Shown here piece after piece: positions 38,630 through 45,998 of a stretch of 64,000 nucleotides of DNA. Within the stretch, counting starts at the first letter, position 1; each line of letters begins with the position of its first letter. The notes beneath the pieces are model-generated. The model saw only the letters and a list, made by a program, of their open reading frames with translations. It was not told the DNA's origin and did not search any database. This DNA is from Ornithinimicrobium pekingense DSM 21552 (GTDB taxonomy: Bacteria > Actinomycetota > Actinomycetes > Actinomycetales > Dermatophilaceae), in assembly GCF_000421185.1 (NCBI RefSeq), contig NZ_ATWJ01000002.1, positions 62,001 to 126,000 on the forward strand, given 5' to 3'. The position numbers were made by a program, and so were the translations under genes.

Positions 38630-39982
38630 TCAGCGCGCGGCGCCCGTGACCATCCACGCGTCACCGCGGGCCCGCCACACCAGCCCGGCCGACCGCACGG
38701 CCATGTAGCCGGTGAAGGCGACCCACAGCCAGACCAGGCCGGCCACACCCTCGGCGCCGGAGCCCCAGACACCGAGCACCATCGGCAGGTAGGCGAGGAG
38801 GAAGACGGTCTGGGCGACGGCCAGCCAGCGTGCGTCCCCGGCCCCGATGAGCACCCCGTCGAGGATGAACGCGACGCCGGCCACCGGCTGCCCGACCGCG
38901 ACCACCAGCAGGGCCGCGGCCAGGGCGGCCCGCACCTGCTCGTCGCTGCTGAAGCCGAGAGGGATGACGCGGTGGAGGGCGACGATGAGCACCGCGAGGG
39001 CCACCCCGAACCACACGCTCCAGCGGACCATCATCCAGGTGACGGCCCGGGTGCCCTCGACGTCGCCGGCGCCCAGGGAGCGGCCCGTCAGCGCCTGGGC
39101 GGCGATCGCGAGCGCGTCGAGGGCGAAGGCCAGCGCGCTCCATACCGTCATCGCGACCTGGTGGGCCGCCAGCTCCGGCTCGCCCAGGCCGGCGGCGACC
39201 CAGACCGTCAGCAGCATCACGGCGCGCAGCGCGAGCGTGCGCACGAGCAGCGGCACCCCGTCCACGGCGGCGCGCAGCACCCCGCCGGCGGTGAAGCCCA
39301 GCGGCGCACCCAGGTGCCGGGCGCCCCGCACGACCACGGCCACCAGGGCGACGGCCATGCCGGTCTGGGCCACGACCGTGCCCCACGCGGCGCCGGCGAT
39401 GCCCCACCCCACCCCGTGGACCAGCAGGAGCGACAGTGCCGCGTTGACGGAGAAGCCGACCGTGGCCACGACCAGCGGCGTGCGGGTGTCGAGCATGCCG
39501 CGCAGGACGCCGGTGGCGGCCAGGACCATGAGCATCGGGGGTATGCCGAGCGTCGAGACCCGCAGGTAGGTCACCGCCTCGGCCGTCGCGTCGGGCGTGG
39601 CGCCGAACAGCGTGACGAGGGGCTCGGCCCAGACCGCGATCACCAGGGCGGCGAGCAGGCCGAGGACGAGCGAGAGCCACAGGCCGTCGACCCCCGCGCC
39701 GAGGGCGCCCCGCTGGTCGCCGGCGCCCAGGCGGCGGGCGACCACTGCCGTCGTGCCGTAGGCGAGGAAGACGAAGATGTTGACGGCGGTGAGCAGCACC
39801 CCGCTGGCCACGCCCAGGCCGGCGAGGGAGGCGGTGCCCAGGTAGCCGACGATCGCGGAGTCGGCGAGCAGGAACAAGGGCTCGGCGACGAGGGCCAGGA
39901 AGGCGGGGACGGCCAGCCGGAGCACCTCGCGACGCATGCCCCGGACGGGCTCCTGCGACGGGGAGGGATCGGAGTGGCTCAC
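38630..39982 (-). CDS. MATE-family (DinF-like) efflux transporter
   Basis: The 450-residue membrane protein has about 12 helices in the MATE pattern: LRLAVPAFLALVAEPLFLLADSAIVGYLGTASLAGLGVASGV in the first half, and VTVWVAAGLGEPELAAHQVAMTVWSALAFALDALAIAAQALTGRSLGAGD in the second. The DSAIVGYLGT and AHQV motifs are of the DinF branch. It likely exports cationic compounds with H+ or Na+. GTG at 39982 was chosen; the ATG at 39937 has an AGGAG about 12 nt upstream and is a good alternative. Confidence 0.88.
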   Translation of the reverse strand: MSHSDPSPSQEPVRGMRREVLRLAVPAFLALVAEPLFLLADSAIVGYLGTASLAGLGVASGVLLTAVNIFVFLAYGTTAVVARRLGAGDQRGALGAGVDGLWLSLVLGLLAALVIAVWAEPLVTLFGATPDATAEAVTYLRVSTLGIPPMLMVLAATGVLRGMLDTRTPLVVATVGFSVNAALSLLLVHGVGWGIAGAAWGTVVAQTGMAVALVAVVVRGARHLGAPLGFTAGGVLRAAVDGVPLLVRTLALRAVMLLTVWVAAGLGEPELAAHQVAMTVWSALAFALDALAIAAQALTGRSLGAGDVEGTRAVTWMMVRWSVWFGVALAVLIVALHRVIPLGFSSDEQVRAALAAALLVVAVGQPVAGVAFILDGVLIGAGDARWLAVAQTVFLLAYLPMVLGVWGSGAEGVAGLVWLWVAFTGYMAVRSAGLVWRARGDAWMVTGAAR

Positions 39983-40008
39983 GAGGGAGGAGTCTGGCAG
40001 ACGAGTTT

Positions 40009-40160
40009 TCGTCCACAGCCTGTGTGTTGCGTCTCCGCAGGTCAGCCATGGTTTTGCGCGCGAACTATCTGGTGGTCCACAGCGGCTGTCCACAGCCGCG
40101 GGGCGCCCGCGCGGCGCGTCGTCCACGGTCTCTCCACACCTGGTCCACATGTTGTCCACA
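40009..40160 (+). promoter_or_regulatory. Cluster of seven DnaA-box-like 9-mers before dnaB
   Basis: Seven 9-mers of the form nnnTCCACA (one with final G) lie in the same orientation: TCGTCCACA 40009, TGGTCCACA 40073, CTGTCCACA 40086, TCGTCCACG 40119, CTCTCCACA 40130, TGGTCCACA 40141 and TTGTCCACA 40152. The last is an exact match to the DnaA-box form of Streptomyces and mycobacteria. The other content of the 39983-40279 region is the dnaB -10 box and a short leader ORF. Confidence 0.5.
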
Positions 40161-40190
40161 GGCCCGTTTGGTGGGGGTCGGGGCACGCCC

Positions 40191-40196
40191 TACGGT
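40191..40196 (+). promoter_or_regulatory. -10 box for dnaB / leader ORF
   Basis: TACGGT ends 6 nt before the ATG at 40203, so the transcript may start at that codon. No good -35 is visible; the DnaA-box cluster lies directly upstream. Confidence 0.45.
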
Positions 40197-40202
40197 GACC
40201 TG

Positions 40203-40289
40203 ATGACCGGCGGGCGAGCTCGTGTGTCAGTGGGCGGTGCTGGACTGCTCGCACGGTCGGACGAGGAGCGGGAGGGCGTATGTCGCTGA
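40203..40289 (+). CDS. Possible 28-codon leaderless leader peptide overlapping dnaB
   Basis: The ATG lies 6 nt after TACGGT. The ORF encodes MTGGRARVSVGGAGLLARSD followed by eight residues and its TGA (40287-40289) lies 7 bases inside dnaB, so it overlaps the dnaB start in another frame. Translation of it would run ribosomes over the dnaB initiation site and couple the two. It resembles no known protein; it may be only a 5' UTR with an incidental ORF. Confidence 0.35.
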   Translation: MTGGRARVSVGGAGLLARSDEEREGVCR

Positions 40290-43200
40290 GCGAGCTGGAG
40301 CAGGCCTACGGGGCCTCGGAGAGCCCCGCGGAGGACCGTCTCCCCCCTCAGGACGTCGCCGCCGAGCAGAGCGCGATCGGCGCGATGCTGCTGTCCAAGG
40401 ATGCCATCGGCGAGTGCTCGGAGATCGTCAAGGCGCCGGACTTCTACCGCCCGGCCCACGAGCGGATCTACGACGCGGTCATCGACCTGTTCTCGCGCGG
40501 CGAGCCGGTCGACGCGATCACCGTCGCCGACGAGCTGACCAAGCGCGGCGACCTGGCCCGGGTGGGCGGCACGGCATACCTGCACCAGCTCATCGCCCAG
40601 GTGCCGACCGCGGCCAACGCCGCCTACTACGCCGAGATCGTCGCCGAGCGGGCCATCCTGCGCCGCCTCGTGGAGGCCGGCACCAAGATCGTGCAGATCG
40701 GCTACGGCGGGGGAGACGTCGAGGAGATCGTCAACGCCGCCCAGGCCGAGGTGTTCGCGGTCGCCGACCGCCGCGGGGGTGAGGACTACCACGCCCTCGG
40801 CGACCTGATCCAGCCGACGACCGACGAGATCGAGCACAACGCGTCGTCCTCGGGGGACATGGTCGGCGTCCCGACCGGCTTCACCGAGCTCGACGAGCTG
40901 ACCAACGGCCTGCACCCGGGGCAGATGATCATCGTGGCGGCCAGGCCGGCCGTGGGCAAGGCTCTTGCCCTCGAAACGCCCCTGCCCACACCCACCGGCT
41001 GGACAACGATGGGCGACGTCGCGGTGGGTGACGAGCTGCTTGGGGCCGACGGTCGGCCGACCACCGTGGTGGCAGCGACCGAGGTGATGGAAGGGCGTCC
41101 CTGCTTCGAGGTCGAGTTCTCCGACGGCTCGACGATCGTCGCTGATGCCGAGCACCTGTGGCAGACGAGCACGCGGGCGGAACGCCGCGGCCTGCGCGAT
41201 GGAGAGAGTTCGGCACGAAGCACCGTCGACATTCGCAACACGCTTCGTTGTGACACGGCGGACCGCAGGCTGAATCACAGTGTCGCCCTCACACAGCCAC
41301 TCTCTCTGCCGCCCGCCGACCTTCCTCTGTCCCCCTACGTGCTGGGCGCATGGCTGGGTGATGGTGAGACGGCCGGCGCGCGTCTGACCTCCGCCGACCC
41401 AGAGATGGTCATGCTGCTGGAGGGCGAGGGTCTGCATGTGCGGCCGATGGGGGGGATGCTCTACTCCTTGACCCTTCCCAAGGAACAGATCGCCGAGCGG
41501 GACTGCGTGGTTTGCGGCACGACATTCATCCCGCAAACGTCCCAGGTCAAGACTTGCGGGCGAAAGTGTGGTGGGCGGTCGCGCGGTCTGGGTGAGCCGT
41601 CGATAGCGACGTGCGTCGACTGCGGAGGACCCTCGAGCGGGGGACGTCGATGCCAGTCCTGTTTCCACGATCATGGTTCGGTCAAGGCGCTGCTGCGCAA
41701 GGTGGGTGTCCTGGGGAGTAAGCACATCCCTGCCTCCTACCAGCGTGCCGACGAGACCCAGCGGCGCGCGCTGCTCTCGGGGCTCCTCGACACGGACGGC
41801 ACCGTCACGGCCGGTGGTTGTCCGCAGTTCACGACGACATCGCGTCGCCTGGCGGACGACGTCTACGAGCTCATCGTGGGTCTGGGCTACCGCTGTGGGC
41901 GTAGCCGCAAGGTGGTCCGCGGGCGAAGCACCGACACATCGGTGGCTTACACCCTCACGTTTTCCGCAGACGAGGACATCTTCCGTCTGGAGCGCAAGAA
42001 CTTGCTGCACAAACGACTGCGGCAGCGGTCGTTGCAGCGCAGGAACTCGCGGTTCATCACCGCCGTGCGTCCCGTCCCGTCCACGCCGGTCCGGTGCGTG
42101 CAGGTCACTAGCCCCGACCACCTCTACCTGGCCGGGCGGTCGATGATCCCGACCCACAACTCGACCTTCGCCCTAGACATCGCCCGCGCGGCGGCGATCA
42201 AGGCGCGGATGCCCAGCGTCGTCTTCTCCCTGGAGATGAGCCGCACCGAGATCACCATGCGTCTGCTCTCCGCCGAGTCGGAGATCCCGCTGCAGAACAT
42301 GCGCAAGGGCAACATGCGCGACCGCGACTGGACCCGCCTGGCCGAGACGCAGGGCCGCATCCACGACGCCCCGCTGTTCATCGACGACTCGCCCAACATG
42401 TCGCTCATGGAGATCCGGGCCAAGTGCCGACGGCTCAAGCAGCGCAACGACCTCAAGCTCGTCATCGTCGACTACCTGCAGCTGATGAGCTCGGGCAAGC
42501 GCGTGGAGTCACGCCAGCAGGAGGTGGCGGAATTCAGCCGTGCGCTCAAGCTGCTGGCCAAGGAGCTGGAGGTGCCGCTGATCGCGCTCTCGCAGCTGAA
42601 CCGTGGGCCTGAGCAGCGCACGGACAAGAAGCCGCAGATGAGCGACCTTCGCGAGTCCGGCTGCCTCACCGCCGACACCCGGGTCTTGCGCGCGGACACC
42701 GGTGCCGAGGTGACCATGCGCGAGCTGCACGCCACGGGCGCGACCGACGTGCCGGTGTGGTCCCTCGACGAGTCCCTGCGCTACGTCCGCCGTCACCTCA
42801 CGCACGTCTTTCCCACCGGGACCCGTCCGGTCTTCCGCCTGACCCTGACCTCGGGCAAGACGATCCGGGCGACCGAGAACCACCCCTTCCTCACCTACGA
42901 CGGCTGGAAGCAGCTGGGTGACCTGCGGACCGGGGACCGTGTCGCGGTGCCGCGGCACGTGCCGGCGCCGGAGGTGCACGATCCCTGGGAGGACGACAAC
43001 CACCTCGTCCTGCTGGCCCACCTGCTCGGTGACGGGTCCATGCTGCCGCGCCAGCCCCTGCGCTACGCCTCGGTCGACGAGGAGAACCTGCGCGCGGTGA
43101 CCACCGCCGCGCTGTCGTTCGGTGTGATGGCGGTGCGGGACGACGACCCCGCGGCCCGGTGCACGACGCTGCGCCTGCGCTCGCCCTACCGCCTTGCGCG

Positions 43201-44128
43201 CGGCCGCCGCAACCCCATCGCGGAGTGGCTGGACGACCTGGGTGTGTTCGGGCTGCGCAGCCACGAGAAGCTCGTCCCCGAGCGCGTGTTCCGTGCCTCC
43301 AAGCGGCAGATCGCGCTCTTCCTGCGCCACCTGTGGGCGACCGACGGCTCGGTCACCGTCAACAAGGCGCAGACGGGCGGACGCGTCTACTACGCCTCGA
43401 CGAGCCGGCAGCTGATCGACGACGTGTCCCGCCTGCTGCTGAGGTTCGGCATCAGCACCCGGATCCGGACGGTGCGCAAGGCTGGTTACCGCGACGGCTA
43501 CACCCTGGACATCTCCGGCAGCGACAGCCAGCGCCGGTTCCTGCAGGAGATCGGGGTGTTCGGCGGCCGGTCGGCCTCGGCGGCGCAGCTGCTCCACGTC
43601 ATCCGCGACCGCCAGGCCAGCACCAACGTCGACACGGTCCCCACCGAGGTCTGGGGCGACGTCCGTCGGGTCATGGCCGAGCAGGGCATGACGACCCGCC
43701 AGTTCCAGGAGGGCCTCGGCGTGTCCTACAGCGGCAGCGCGCTCTACAAGAGCGCGCCGACGCGTGAGCGCCTGGCACGGGTCGCGGCGGTCCTCGACAG
43801 CGCCGAGCTCGAGCTGTTCGCCGTGAACGACGTCTTCTGGGACGAGGTCGCTAGCGTCGAGCTGGACGGCGTCGAGGAGGTCTACGACGCCACGGTGCTC
43901 GGTCACCACAACTTCATCGCCAACGGCATCGCGGTGCACAACTCGATCGAGCAGGACGCCGACGTCGTCATCCTGCTGCACCGCGAGTCCCTCTACGAGC
44001 GGGAGTCGCCCCGGGAGGGCGAGGCCGACGTCATCGTGGCCAAGCACCGCAACGGCCCGACCGACACCGTCGTCGTGGCCTTCCAGGGCCACTACAGCCG
44101 CTTCACCAACATGGCGAGCAACTTCTAG
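40280..44128 (+). CDS. dnaB: Replicative DNA helicase DnaB containing two inteins
   Basis: The 1282-residue precursor yields a 455-residue DnaB helicase after removal of two inteins, the normal length. Extein 1 (residues 1-227) has the N-terminal domain and GQMIIVAARPAVGK; extein 2 (628-794) has STFALDIARAAA, the DnaB helicase motifs VVFSLEMS and LKLVIVDYLQLMS, and MSDLRESG; extein 3 (1222-1282) has SIEQDADVVILLHRESLYE. Inteins occupy 228-627 and 795-1221. The helicase unwinds DNA ahead of the replication fork. The ATG at 40280 is preceded by GGGAGGG. Splicing must join the GK and ST of the Walker A motif, so no ATPase is made without it. Confidence 0.97.
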   Translation: MSLSELEQAYGASESPAEDRLPPQDVAAEQSAIGAMLLSKDAIGECSEIVKAPDFYRPAHERIYDAVIDLFSRGEPVDAITVADELTKRGDLARVGGTAYLHQLIAQVPTAANAAYYAEIVAERAILRRLVEAGTKIVQIGYGGGDVEEIVNAAQAEVFAVADRRGGEDYHALGDLIQPTTDEIEHNASSSGDMVGVPTGFTELDELTNGLHPGQMIIVAARPAVGKALALETPLPTPTGWTTMGDVAVGDELLGADGRPTTVVAATEVMEGRPCFEVEFSDGSTIVADAEHLWQTSTRAERRGLRDGESSARSTVDIRNTLRCDTADRRLNHSVALTQPLSLPPADLPLSPYVLGAWLGDGETAGARLTSADPEMVMLLEGEGLHVRPMGGMLYSLTLPKEQIAERDCVVCGTTFIPQTSQVKTCGRKCGGRSRGLGEPSIATCVDCGGPSSGGRRCQSCFHDHGSVKALLRKVGVLGSKHIPASYQRADETQRRALLSGLLDTDGTVTAGGCPQFTTTSRRLADDVYELIVGLGYRCGRSRKVVRGRSTDTSVAYTLTFSADEDIFRLERKNLLHKRLRQRSLQRRNSRFITAVRPVPSTPVRCVQVTSPDHLYLAGRSMIPTHNSTFALDIARAAAIKARMPSVVFSLEMSRTEITMRLLSAESEIPLQNMRKGNMRDRDWTRLAETQGRIHDAPLFIDDSPNMSLMEIRAKCRRLKQRNDLKLVIVDYLQLMSSGKRVESRQQEVAEFSRALKLLAKELEVPLIALSQLNRGPEQRTDKKPQMSDLRESGCLTADTRVLRADTGAEVTMRELHATGATDVPVWSLDESLRYVRRHLTHVFPTGTRPVFRLTLTSGKTIRATENHPFLTYDGWKQLGDLRTGDRVAVPRHVPAPEVHDPWEDDNHLVLLAHLLGDGSMLPRQPLRYASVDEENLRAVTTAALSFGVMAVRDDDPAARCTTLRLRSPYRLARGRRNPIAEWLDDLGVFGLRSHEKLVPERVFRASKRQIALFLRHLWATDGSVTVNKAQTGGRVYYASTSRQLIDDVSRLLLRFGISTRIRTVRKAGYRDGYTLDISGSDSQRRFLQEIGVFGGRSASAAQLLHVIRDRQASTNVDTVPTEVWGDVRRVMAEQGMTTRQFQEGLGVSYSGSALYKSAPTRERLARVAAVLDSAELELFAVNDVFWDEVASVELDGVEEVYDATVLGHHNFIANGIAVHNSIEQDADVVILLHRESLYERESPREGEADVIVAKHRNGPTDTVVVAFQGHYSRFTNMASNF
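40961..42160 (+). mobile_element. DnaB intein 1, class 3-like, in the Walker A motif
   Basis: The 400-residue intein lies between GK and ST of the P-loop and begins with Ala, not Cys or Ser. It carries the class 3 set: block B HLW (W67), block F RCVQV (C379) and block G PTHN (T398), with His399 and Asn400 and Ser as first extein residue. In class 3 inteins the block F Cys performs the first attack. It has LAGLIDADG motifs VLGAWLGDGE and LLSGLLDTDGTV, both with catalytic Asp, so homing may be active. A Cys-rich insert (CX2C-X13-CX3C and CX2C-X9-CX2C) lies between them. The base composition looks less GC-rich than the exteins, consistent with acquisition. Confidence 0.9.
42662..43942 (+). mobile_element. 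DnaB intein 2, canonical class 1, at RESG|SIEQ
   Basis: This 427-residue intein starts with Cys1 (CLTADTRVLRA), has block B TENHPF with His74, and ends GIAVHN with His426 and Asn427, followed by the extein Ser. The insertion point RESG|SIEQ is that of the Synechocystis DnaB intein. LAGLIDADG motifs HLLGDGSM (block C) and HLWATDGSV (block E) are present, with Asp in each. Between block E and block F lies an extra helical domain (VMAEQGMTTRQFQEGLGV) that looks like a helix-turn-helix. Codon use matches the host better than intein 1, which suggests longer residence. Confidence 0.93.
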
Positions 44129-44131
44129 ACC

Positions 44132-44157
44132 GACACCCGGGCTCCGGCGGCGGTGTC
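44132..44157 (+). terminator. Weak hairpin after dnaB
   Basis: GACACC (44132-44137) pairs with GGTGTC (44152-44157) around a 14-nt GC-rich loop directly behind the dnaB stop. The 6-bp stem is short. Confidence 0.35.
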
Positions 44158-44168
44158 CCGGTCCCGTC

Positions 44169-44174
44169 TAGTGT
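44169..44174 (+). promoter_or_regulatory. -10 box of the serpin gene (leaderless)
   Basis: TAGTGT ends 7 nt before the ATG at 44182, and no ribosome site is seen. Confidence 0.45.
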
Positions 44175-44181
44175 GCCGGGT

Positions 44182-45468
44182 ATGCGGTCTCGCACCAGGA
44201 CCCTCGCCGGTTGGGCGGCGGTCGCCATGTGCTCCCTGGCGGGGCTCGCCGCGTGCGGCGACCGGCCGGCGCCGGCGGCCGCGCAGCTGACCAGTGACGT
44301 GGACCGGGAGACGGTGAGCCCCTCCGACGCCGTGGCCCTGCCCGACCTGGTCGCCGCCGCCGACGCCCTGGGCCTGCAGATGCTCGCGCTCGGGGGAGCG
44401 GAGACGACGGTCACCTCGCCCGCGAGCCTCCAGGTCACGCTGTCGATGCTCGCCGAGGGTGCGGACGGCGCGACGCTGGCAGAGCTGGAGACGCTCGTCG
44501 GCGCGGCCGGGCCCGACCGGGGCAAGGGGGTCAACGCGCTGACCACCTCGCTCGCCGACCTGGACGGCGACCCGTCCGTGGTCGCTGAGGACGAGCTGCC
44601 CGCCGACCCGGTCGTGCACCGCGCGAGCCGGCTGGTCCTGGACGACGCGCTGACGGTGCGGCAGACGTTCGTCGACGCCCTCGCCCGCTCCTACGACGCC
44701 CCGGCCCAGACCACCGACCTGGGCAGTGACGACGCCAGGGCGGTGCTCGACGCGTGGGTGAAGGAGCACACCGGAGGTCTGGTGCCTCGCTCCGCCATCG
44801 TCCCCGGTCCCGAGCTGCAGCTCGCCCTGCAGGACGCCGTCGTGCTGGCCGCCCGCTGGGAGCAGCCCTTCCTGGCGGAGCTGACCCACCCGGCGCCGTT
44901 CACGCTGAGCTCCGGGGAGGAGGTGGAGGTAGACATGATGAGCACCGGCGAGCCCCGCGAGACCGCCTACGCCGAGGTGGACGGGTGGCAGGCGGTGCGC
45001 CTGCCCTACACGGGTGGGCGGCTGGCCGCCGAGGTCCTCCTGCCGCCGCACGGCACCCTGCCCGCCGACCTGGACACCACGCTCCTGTCCCGGATCCTCT
45101 CGGGGCTGGACGAGCCCGAGCACACGACCCTGCTGCTGCGCATGCCCACCGTCGACGGCAGCTCGAGCCTCGACCTGCTCGGCCTGCTGGAGGAGAGCGC
45201 GCCCTCGGCCCTGCGTGGCGGCTTCTCCGGCATCAGCGACCAGCCGCTCCTGGTCAGCCAGGCGGTGCAGCAGGGGGTCCTCGTCATCGACGAGGACGGC
45301 ACCGTCGCCGCTGCGGTGACCGAGATGGGGATGGCCGGCTCCGCCCCGATCGAGCCCCCGCTGGAGGTCGTCGTCGACCGCCCCTACCTGGTCCGCGTCG
45401 CCGACCGGCAGACCGGGTGGCCCCTGTTCCTCGCCAACGTCGCCGACCCCCGCGGCGAGGAGGAGTAG
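44182..45468 (+). CDS. Serpin-family lipoprotein
   Basis: The 428-residue protein has a lipoprotein signal peptide: positive n-region, hydrophobic stretch and lipobox LAAC with Cys25, so it should be anchored outside the membrane. The rest follows the serpin plan: QDAVVLAARWEQPF (helix-strand region), VPRSAIVPG, then the hinge of the reactive loop IDEDGTVAAAVTEMGMAGSAP and the C-terminal VDRPYLVRVADRQTGWPLFLANVADP. The hinge small residues (TVAAAV) are the type needed for loop insertion, which suggests an inhibitory serpin. P1 is uncertain, Met or Gly near the AAVTEMGM region. ATG at 44182 was chosen; a GTG at 44173 is possible. Confidence 0.9.
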   Translation: MRSRTRTLAGWAAVAMCSLAGLAACGDRPAPAAAQLTSDVDRETVSPSDAVALPDLVAAADALGLQMLALGGAETTVTSPASLQVTLSMLAEGADGATLAELETLVGAAGPDRGKGVNALTTSLADLDGDPSVVAEDELPADPVVHRASRLVLDDALTVRQTFVDALARSYDAPAQTTDLGSDDARAVLDAWVKEHTGGLVPRSAIVPGPELQLALQDAVVLAARWEQPFLAELTHPAPFTLSSGEEVEVDMMSTGEPRETAYAEVDGWQAVRLPYTGGRLAAEVLLPPHGTLPADLDTTLLSRILSGLDEPEHTTLLLRMPTVDGSSSLDLLGLLEESAPSALRGGFSGISDQPLLVSQAVQQGVLVIDEDGTVAAAVTEMGMAGSAPIEPPLEVVVDRPYLVRVADRQTGWPLFLANVADPRGEEE

Positions 45469-45474
45469 GCGCCG

Positions 45475-45963
45475 CTACCCGACCACCAGGTGCTGGCGGC
45501 CGTCGATGCCCTCACGGGCCATGTCGAGGTGGCCCGCGTGCGTGGCGGTCTCCACCAGCAGCCGGAAGACGCCCTGCCGGGCGGTGCCGAACGGCGGGAA
45601 GGGAAAGAGGTCGGCCGGCGGCCACCACCGGGGCGGTGCGTCGAGGTCGGTTGTGGCGAGCACGCGGTCGGTGCGCCCGGACCACGCCCGGTAGCGCTCC
45701 ACCGTCTCCGCGCCGGAGGTGACGGGGACGGCCCACCCGTCCTGGAGCAGGCCGCGCGCCTCCTCGTCCCCGCCCACGACGGCGCACCCCCAGAAGATCT
45801 CGACGTCGTGCGTGAGGTGGTTGAGCAGCCGGGCCACGGACCAGCCCGAGGGGGCGACCGTGCGGGTCAGGTCCGCCTCGCCCAGGCCCTCGACGGCGGC
45901 CAGGACGTGGTCGCGCCCGGCCCGCAGGTGGGCCTGCAGCATGCGGCGTTCGGGCGTCGTCAT
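45475..45963 (-). CDS. DinB-like / maleylpyruvate-isomerase N-domain protein
   Basis: The 162-residue protein is a four-helix DinB/YfiT-type protein: MLQAHLRAGRDHVLAAVEGLGEADL, SGWSVARLLNHLTHDVEIFWG and ETATHAGHLDMAREG. His52 in NHLTHDVEI and the two His of THAGHLD are at the expected metal-ligand positions. In Actinobacteria such proteins include mycothiol-dependent thiol transferases (DUF664/DinB_2). The substrate is unknown. TACGGT lies 6 nt before the ATG, so the mRNA is probably leaderless. It is convergent with the serpin gene at 6 bp. Confidence 0.8.
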   Translation of the reverse strand: MTTPERRMLQAHLRAGRDHVLAAVEGLGEADLTRTVAPSGWSVARLLNHLTHDVEIFWGCAVVGGDEEARGLLQDGWAVPVTSGAETVERYRAWSGRTDRVLATTDLDAPPRWWPPADLFPFPPFGTARQGVFRLLVETATHAGHLDMAREGIDGRQHLVVG

Positions 45964-45969
45964 CCCCGC

Positions 45970-45975
45970 ACCGTA
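45970..45975 (-). promoter_or_regulatory. -10 box of the DinB-like gene (leaderless)
   Basis: On the minus strand TACGGT ends 6 nt before the ATG at 45963. Confidence 0.45.
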
Positions 45976-45998
45976 CGGCAGGCGGGTCGCACGAGGGT

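Noticed and set aside
40009-40160. The chromosomal replication origin itself
   Set aside because: No dnaA or dnaN gene lies nearby and no AT-rich unwinding region is visible; a DnaA-binding regulatory region is the safer reading.
41673-42146. 157-codon plus-strand frame inside intein 1 as an independent homing endonuclease
   Set aside because: The endonuclease motifs are in the dnaB frame; this frame has none.
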